Under the pieces are notes generated by a model. That model saw only the letters and a list, made by a program, of their open reading frames with translations. It ran no database searches and was not told the origin of the DNA. From positions 58,106 to 122,105 of the forward strand of contig CAVXYY010000011.1 of NCBI GenBank assembly GCA_963766195.1: 64,000 bases of DNA. The letters are read 5' to 3'. This document shows, in pieces, positions 58,311 through 64,000 of this stretch (within the stretch, counting starts at the first letter, position 1; every line of letters starts with the position of its first letter). This DNA is from JAHEFT01 sp963766195. GTDB taxonomy: Bacteria > Pseudomonadota > Gammaproteobacteria > Xanthomonadales > SZUA-36. Made by a program: the position numbers and the translations under genes.

Positions 58311-59908
58311 TATTCAAAGCCATTGGCAAAAATACCCTCACCGTTTTCACCGTACACGACGTAGCTGGCGCCAGAATCGGCGCCGTTGGGGTCGGCAAGC
58401 CGGGCGCCCGTGACTAAATCGACGAAGCCGTGGTGGTTGATATCGCCCGGCCGCACCGACGGACCCCCCTGATTTATCGCCCGCACTCACACCATTGATG
58501 ACAAAACCACTGCTGCCATTGAGGCTGGACAGGTTGATCGACGCAGGCCACACCTGGTTGCCGCCAAACACCACGTAACTGGCGCCGGAATCCACACCAT
58601 TGGGATCGGCAAGTGGCGCACCGATCATCACGTCAGCAAATCCATCGGCGTTGACATCACCGGCAAAACGGACGGAGGTTCCTGAACGATCACCCGCATT
58701 AGCGCCTTTGAGTACGAAACCATTGCTGCCATTCAACCCGGACAAATTGAACGGACTGGTCCAGGCCTGTTTGCTGCCAAAAACCACGTAACTGGCCCCG
58801 GATGCGTCGCCGTTGGGATCAGCCTTCGGCGCGCCAATAATCAGGTCGTCAATTTCATCGCCGTTGACATCTCCGGCGGCGCTGACGGATGCTCCCTGCT
58901 TCGTCAAGGGCGCTCACACCGATGATCACAACTCCATTGCTGCCATTCAGGGCGGACAAATTGATCGAAGAGGGCCATGCCGCGCCACTGCCAAACACCA
59001 CGTAACTGGCGCCGTTATAAGCCCCTTCAGTTCCGGCAAGGGTGGCACCGATAACCAGGTCATCGACGCCATCGCCGTTGATATCGCCTGCTGCGCTGAC
59101 AGATATTCCCAGGGTGTCACCCTACACCCGCGCTGCTGATCAGGAACCCGTTAGTTCCAGTGAGACCTGACAGGTTCCATCGGGCTGGTCCACGGCCTGA
59201 TTACTGCCAAATACCACGTAAGCGGCACCGTTGCCGCCACTGGCGATAGGGTGCGCCAATGATCAGGTCATCGATGCCGTCGCCATTGATATCTCCGGCC
59301 GCGCTGACAGAAGCCCCCGTTCCATCGTAATTAGCCACTCCGTTAAACACGATGCCATTGCTGCCATCGATTGCGGACAGGTTCAGTGGGTTGGGTAATC
59401 CCTGATCATCACCAAAAACCACGTAGCTGGCGCCCGAGTATATTACATCCGGACTGGCATCCGGCGCGCCAATGATCAGGTCATCAATGCCATCGCCATT
59501 GATATCTCCTGCCGCGCTGACAGAAGTACCTGAGTAATCAGATACACTTTCCCCGTTGATCACAATACCGTTGTTGCCATTGAGTGTTGATAGGTTCAAG
59601 GGGTTGGGCAAACCCTGGTTGCTACCGAACACGAGGTAGCTTTTACCAGCAAAGGCCGCAACTGTAGTGGCACCCGGCGCGCCAATAATCAGGTCATCGA
59701 TTCCATCGCCATTGATGTCACCTGCGGCTCTGACTGAAGTGCCTGATTCGTCACCGGAATTGGCGCCATTAAGTGCAAAGCCGTTCGTGCCATTCAGGCC
59801 GGATAATTCAATCGTGGATCCGAAATCGGCAGTTGCCGAACCCATGACCAACACCATGCTGATGGCAAGAGTAAGGTTTTTTCGATTTACCTGGCGACAG
59901 ACGATCAT
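58310..59908 (-). CDS. FG-GAP/integrin-alpha-like secreted protein, seven repeats, C-terminal IFANGFE (several frameshifts)
   Basis: Signal peptide from ATG 59908 (LTLAISMVLVMGSATA). Then seven repeats of about 72 residues, each with a calcium loop of the form DINGDGIDDLIIGAP and a closing GASYVVFG, giving a complete seven-bladed propeller of the integrin alpha type. The C-terminus is EGIFANGFE-stop, a short ending (IFxxGFE) shared by many secreted gammaproteobacterial proteins. Frame changes lie near 59240, 59170, 59130, 58900 and 58470. Start and stop overlap the flanking genes, so the three form one operon. Confidence 0.83.
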
Positions 59909-61274
59909 TGTTTCCCCCAGTCCAAGGCTGAACATTGGAAGAATACACCATTTATTTGATTTGCGCAGTCTGCCTCAGGGATGATTCGAATGCTGAAATC
60001 ATGATTATGTCTGGTGGCGGACCCCCATTGATCGTCGCCCAATAATGGCCGATCCACCGACTGCAAGATTGCCTTGAACACCACTTCGTATCCATACGGG
60101 GTATAGGCAAAAGACCTGCTACTCATTACCGCCGACAAAATCTTTTCCGGATTACCGTCGAGTTGTATCGTATTGTTATTCCGGTCATCGAGAATTACCG
60201 ATAAGATCCCCCCACATCCGTGTAGAGCCCATTCAACAGGCCCTGGCCGTTGCCCATAAACACTCCCTGCCATTGGCCAGCGCTAATCCGTTCTCTGGAA
60301 AACTTTTAAACTGATCGGCAACCGTACCGGGAATCGGCATCGTGGTATCTGTCACCCTGGTCAACGCGCCACCATCGACTCGCTTGTACACACCGTTTTT
60401 CTGACTCCCATAGCCCAGAAACGCAGCATCCAGACCACCCAGGTCAACGACCGGGTAATTATAAACACCATCAAAAGTTATCCCGGCCAGTCCCGGCATC
60501 GGCGTCGTTCCAAACCCCACCAGCGTTTCATAAACACCGCCATACGAGATCGCCAGTTCCCAATCTCCTGGAACGCCACGAATCAATATCGCCGCATCAC
60601 CGGAAATCGATGCCTGGGTGTGAAAGCCTACGTTGTAGCCGCTACCGGGGTCGACAAAGCTCTCGGATAAGTCTGATCCATTCCACAGCAGGATCGCCTC
60701 GTGGGTTTGGTATCAACCGCTGGCCCTTCATCGCGACAAGATCGCCATCCACCGGGGCTCTTGTCGTTCTTCCACTCGGTACCATCGAAAACCGCCACTT
60801 CCATCAGGTTATCCGGCCTGGCCTGCCCGACGTTGCTGTACAAACCTACGGGCGTAGTGGGACGCCGACTTGAATGCGACCCCGGCCCCCATCAATGTCA
60901 ATATCTGTCCAATTGAAGCCGCTGAACGTCGCTCCGCCGCCATTCGGTACCGATGTACCCAGGTCTGCTACCCGCTGAAAGGCTCCGCCAATGAAGGTAT
61001 AGACGCCCTGCTGACCGCCCCCGCTGCCCACCAGCACAACATTACCATCGCTATCAATGGCCGGCGCTGAACCCAAACTTACGAAGGTCCCCGTGCTTCC
61101 CGGAACCGTCGTCACCCCGGTGCGTGCGATCGTTGTGTATTCGACAGACAGCTCAGCACCAAAAATCGGCGAGGCTGTAAGCAATGAAAGGAGGACTGTG
61201 TCCAGAACAAGTAAGCCGAAGAAATCAATCCCATATCTTCGGCCCTTGAAGGAGCCATAATTACATCTGCGCAT
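59905..61274 (-). CDS. Secreted repeat protein of the DUF7453-like type (several frameshifts)
   Basis: Starts MRRCNYGSFKGRRYGIDFFG with a signal-like segment (LLVLDTVLLSLLTASPIFGA). It then shows repeats of the form VYTFIGGAFQRVADLGTSVP, NGVYKRVDGGALTRVTDTTM and FKSFPENGLALANG, each pairing a displayed value with an xxVADxxTxxP motif, as in secreted propeller-like proteins often labelled DUF7453. It ends in a Cys-containing domain (EADCANQINGVFFQCSALDW). Frame changes lie near 60845, 60620 and 60250. The stop overlaps the start of the FG-GAP gene (ATGA). Confidence 0.68.
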
Positions 61275-61364
61275 AGTTAAATCCTTTTAAAAATGACGCT
61301 GACTTATACTAATTGTCTAATTTTTAAACGCGCGTTAATGGCTGTAAACAATCCTGAGTGTTAT

Positions 61365-61386
61365 CCCGCCCGGTAGCCCGGGCGGG
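61365..61386 (-). terminator. GC-rich hairpin after the tandem-repeat gene
   Basis: CCCGCCCGG and CCGGGCGGG pair perfectly around a short loop. It lies downstream of the leftward repeat-protein gene and upstream of the next leftward gene. The T tract is weak, so a terminator is likely but not certain. Confidence 0.6.
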
Positions 61387-61471
61387 AAGGTTATCAAGAA
61401 GTAACCAAAGCGCTATTTATTTGCTGCCAACAATCCTCATATTTACTAAAACTAATATCAATGCCAAGTTG

Positions 61472-64000
61472 CTACTTTATAGAAGTTCCCGTTACGACAA
61501 CCTCATCCCCATAGCAATAGCCGCCTTTGCCACCCCTACCAGTAGAGCGGAATCGAAGTTTCAAATCCGAATTATCATCGGCAGCAGCTGATGACACCTC
61601 GCCTGGATAAAACGCACCTTTATCCTCACCGCTGATGACTTTTCCCACTACTTTCATCCAGGTGCTTCCGCCATTAGTTGAAACTTCGGCAATACAACTT
61701 TCATTCCTCTTCAGTGCCGTAGCAGCGAGCTGCATTCTTACGCTAACTTGCTCGTAACCTACTGTCGAAACGCTGAGCTCAGATGAAGTCCCTTTCATAT
61801 GACGAAGAGAATATTTACCTACCGCCAAAACTCCATCTATCGAGACATTTCCATTCAGCAACCAATCATCGGCGCTTCCCGTTCAAAATCGTAAGAAAGA
61901 ATCACTCCCTCCTGGGGTGGAGCGTCGAGAATATTGATGATTGTACAGAAGCCGTTGAGCGGATCGCCGTTCTGGCAGTCGGTTGGTTGCGCGGTGTAAC
62001 CGGACGGCACCGGGCTCTCGACAGCGGTACAGGCAGTGCCCGACGATGCACCGGCAATACTGAATATTGCAGGTGAAGCCTGTGAAGCCATGTGGCTTGT
62101 TGTCCACATGTGCCACTGCTGCAGGACTCAGCTGTACGTCACGCTGGCCGTGTTGTTGTCGCTGAAGTCCTTGTACACGGTGAACGTGCCTGAAACCGGA
62201 TTCCGCGTATTCACCATGGTGCAGTTGCCATTCAGCGGGTCACCGTTATGGCAATCCGTCTGGTTGCGGGTGTATCCGGTCGGCACCGTGGCTCGGTCGC
62301 TGTACAGGTGGCCCCGGCGATGCGCCGCTGATGCTGAACACCGCCGGTGCGCCCTCACGGGCCGGCTGCGGGTTATTGGTTACCGTGCCGCTGGTGCAGC
62401 TCAGCTGACGGTCACGCTGGCCGTATTGTTGTCGCTGAAGTCCTTGTAGACGGTGAACGTATCCGGCAACCGTGTTCAGCGTGTTGACGATGGTGCAGCT
62501 GCTGTTGATTGCTTTGCTCTGGCAACCCGATTGGTTGCGGGTATAGCCGGACGGCACCGGGCTTTCGGTCGCCGTACAGGTCGCGCCCGGCAAGGCGCCG
62601 CTGATGCTGAACACCGCCGGTGCGCCCTCACGGGCCGTCAGGGTATTATCAGCAATGGTGCCACTGCTGCAGCTCAGGCTGACGTTCACGCTGGCCGTAT
62701 TGTTGTCGCTGAAGTCCTTGTACACGGTGAACGTATCGGAACCTTGTTCCAGTAAACGTGTTAGCGATGGTGCAAACGCTGTTCAGCCGGTCGCCGTTCT
62801 GACACTTGGCGTCATCTACGCGTGTAGCCCGGGAACGATGGTATTTCGAACCGCCGTACATTTCGCATTGGATGCCGCGCCGACCACCTTGAATCGTGCG
62901 GTCGAATTTTCCGAAGCTTGCTGCGGATTGTTGATCACCGCACCGCTGGTGCAGGTAGCCGATGACGCTGACATAGGCTGGATTGTCGTCGCTGAAATCG
63001 ATAATCACCCAGAAATCATCCGTGCTCTGGCTGGGACGTTGCGGTATTCACAATGGTGCAACTACCATTGACCGCATCGCCGTTTTGACAATCACTTTGG
63101 TTCTTGGTGTAACCTGATGGAACCGAGTTCTCTACCGCCGTGCAGGTCGCGTCGGCCGCTGCCCCGCTGATATTGAACACCGCCGGCGAAGCCTCCGATG
63201 CCTGCTGCGGATTGTTGGTCACCGTCCCGCTGGTGCAACTCAGGCTGACACCGACACTGGCTACGTTGTTGTCGCTGAAGTCCTTGTAAACAGTGAAAGT
63301 AGTCTGAAGTTGTTCCTGTGAAGGTGTTGTAGATCGTGCAAATGCCGTTGAGCGGATCTCCGTTCTGACACCGGCCTCATTTTGGTGTAGCCCGGAAGCA
63401 TTGGGTTCGAACAGCCGTGCAGTTCCGCATTTGAAGCAGCGCCCACTGATCCGGAATCTTGCGGAGCGAACTTTCAGCAAGCCTGTTGCGGATTGTTGGT
63501 CACTGTCCCGCTGCTGCAGAATAGCCGACACACTCACAGCAGACTGGATTATTGTCGCTGGAATCCGATACCCACCCAGAAATAATCCGTGCTCCGAGTT
63601 GTTGCGGTATTCACAATGGTGCAAAACTGCCACTCACCGGATCGCCGTTCTGACAGTCGCTCTCGTTCTTGGTGTAACCCGAGGGCACTGAATTCTCTAC
63701 CGCCGTGCAGGTCGCGTCGGCCGCTGCCCCGCTGATATTGAACACCGCCGGTGAAGCTTCCGATGCCTGCTGCGGATTGTTGGTCACCGTCCCGCTGCTG
63801 CAACTCAGGCTGACACTGACATAAGTCGTACTGTTGTCACTAAAATCCTTGAACACCGTAAAGGAGTTCGAACTCGGCTGATTGAGTGTGTTAATGATCG
63901 TGCAGCTGCCATTCGAAAGATGGATCACCATTCTGGCAATCCAGTTGATCGGCCGTATAACCGGCAGGTACCGATTCGGTCGCCGTGCAGGTCGCACCCG
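61472..64000 (-). CDS. Large secreted tandem-repeat protein (N-terminus beyond window; many frameshifts)
   Basis: Reading leftward from the right edge, at least seven repeats of 91-95 residues occur. Each has the pattern FTVYKDFSDNNTASVxVSLSC, a SCxSGTVTNNP turn, REGAPAVFSISGA or ASPAVFNISGA, CTAxESxVPSGYT and NGDPLNGSCTIVNT, like prealbumin-type or SdrD B-like beta repeats of surface proteins. The C-terminal domain (about 61472-61900; LAATALKRNESCIAEVSTNG, YCYGDEVVVTGTSIK) looks like a separate jelly-roll. The frame is broken at almost every repeat. Start, signal and total length cannot be seen. Confidence 0.72.
62100..64000 (-). repeat. Tandem repeat array of 273-285 base units, partly as dimers
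   Basis: The marker TTGTCGCTGAA or its variants recur near 62152, 62425, 62698, 62980, 63262, 63546 and 63831. The left three units are 273 bases and nearly alike. From 62698 rightward the units are about 282-285 bases and alternate between two types, giving a higher-order period of about 566. Confidence 0.8.

Noticed and set aside
61472..64000. CRISPR-like array
   Set aside because: Units are about 280 bases, coding and alike over their whole length, so they are protein repeats.

Overview
The window reads as a chromosomal piece of a mid-to-high GC gammaproteobacterium. The main evidence is the block bamB-yfgM-hisS-rodZ-pilW-rlmN-ndk in its gammaproteobacterial order, a long FadE-type acyl-CoA dehydrogenase, an Slp lipoprotein, and a LexA/ImuA/ImuB/DnaE2 SOS mutagenesis set. 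No rRNA, tRNA, CRISPR array, transposase or integrase gene was seen. The lineage cannot be fixed more closely from the sequence alone.

Layout. 1-10 kb: housekeeping genes, fadE and a patatin. 10-17.6 kb: MoxR/DUF58/TgpA, Slp, DUF2461 and LemA/DUF2207. 17.6-25.1 kb: a TPR/TolB-like membrane protein, the SOS operon lexA-imuA-imuB with a clear LexA box, a small methyltransferase, and modABC. 25.4-41.5 kb: a lipid locus that is the most interesting part of the window. It has a fatty acyl-AMP ligase, an SDR reductase, an acyl carrier protein and a serine palmitoyltransferase-like enzyme in one operon, with a GNAT-fold acyltransferase resembling bacterial ceramide synthase at the far end. Between them lie a flippase, a Tam41-like nucleotidyltransferase, a two-domain CDP-alcohol phosphotransferase, a metallophosphoesterase, an LptF/LptG pair, an LptA-like periplasmic protein, two further NTP transferases and a GMC oxidoreductase. 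Read together, this is a near-complete candidate system to make ceramide, add a phospho-headgroup and carry the product to the outer membrane. 41.7-44 kb: small envelope proteins. 44-47.4 kb: dnaE2 with its own LexA box and three palindromic elements read through inside the gene. 47.4-51 kb: a secreted protein flanked by a duplicated dnaE2 3' end, then a two-component system. 51.5-64 kb: large secreted proteins (Ig-like repeats, a zinc metalloprotease, a seven-repeat FG-GAP protein, and a tandem-repeat protein running off the right edge).

A caution applies throughout. Many genes are broken by single-base frameshifts, mostly +1 insertions, although protein homology continues unchanged in the next frame. 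They are absent from 1-10.5 kb and about 19.3-32 kb and dense elsewhere. I treat them as likely sequence errors and annotate each such gene as one CDS. A short REP-like palindrome (GTAGGAGCG ... CGCTCCTAC) occurs at four places, and a second palindrome family (GGGGTCAGAGCCC core) sits twice inside dnaE2.
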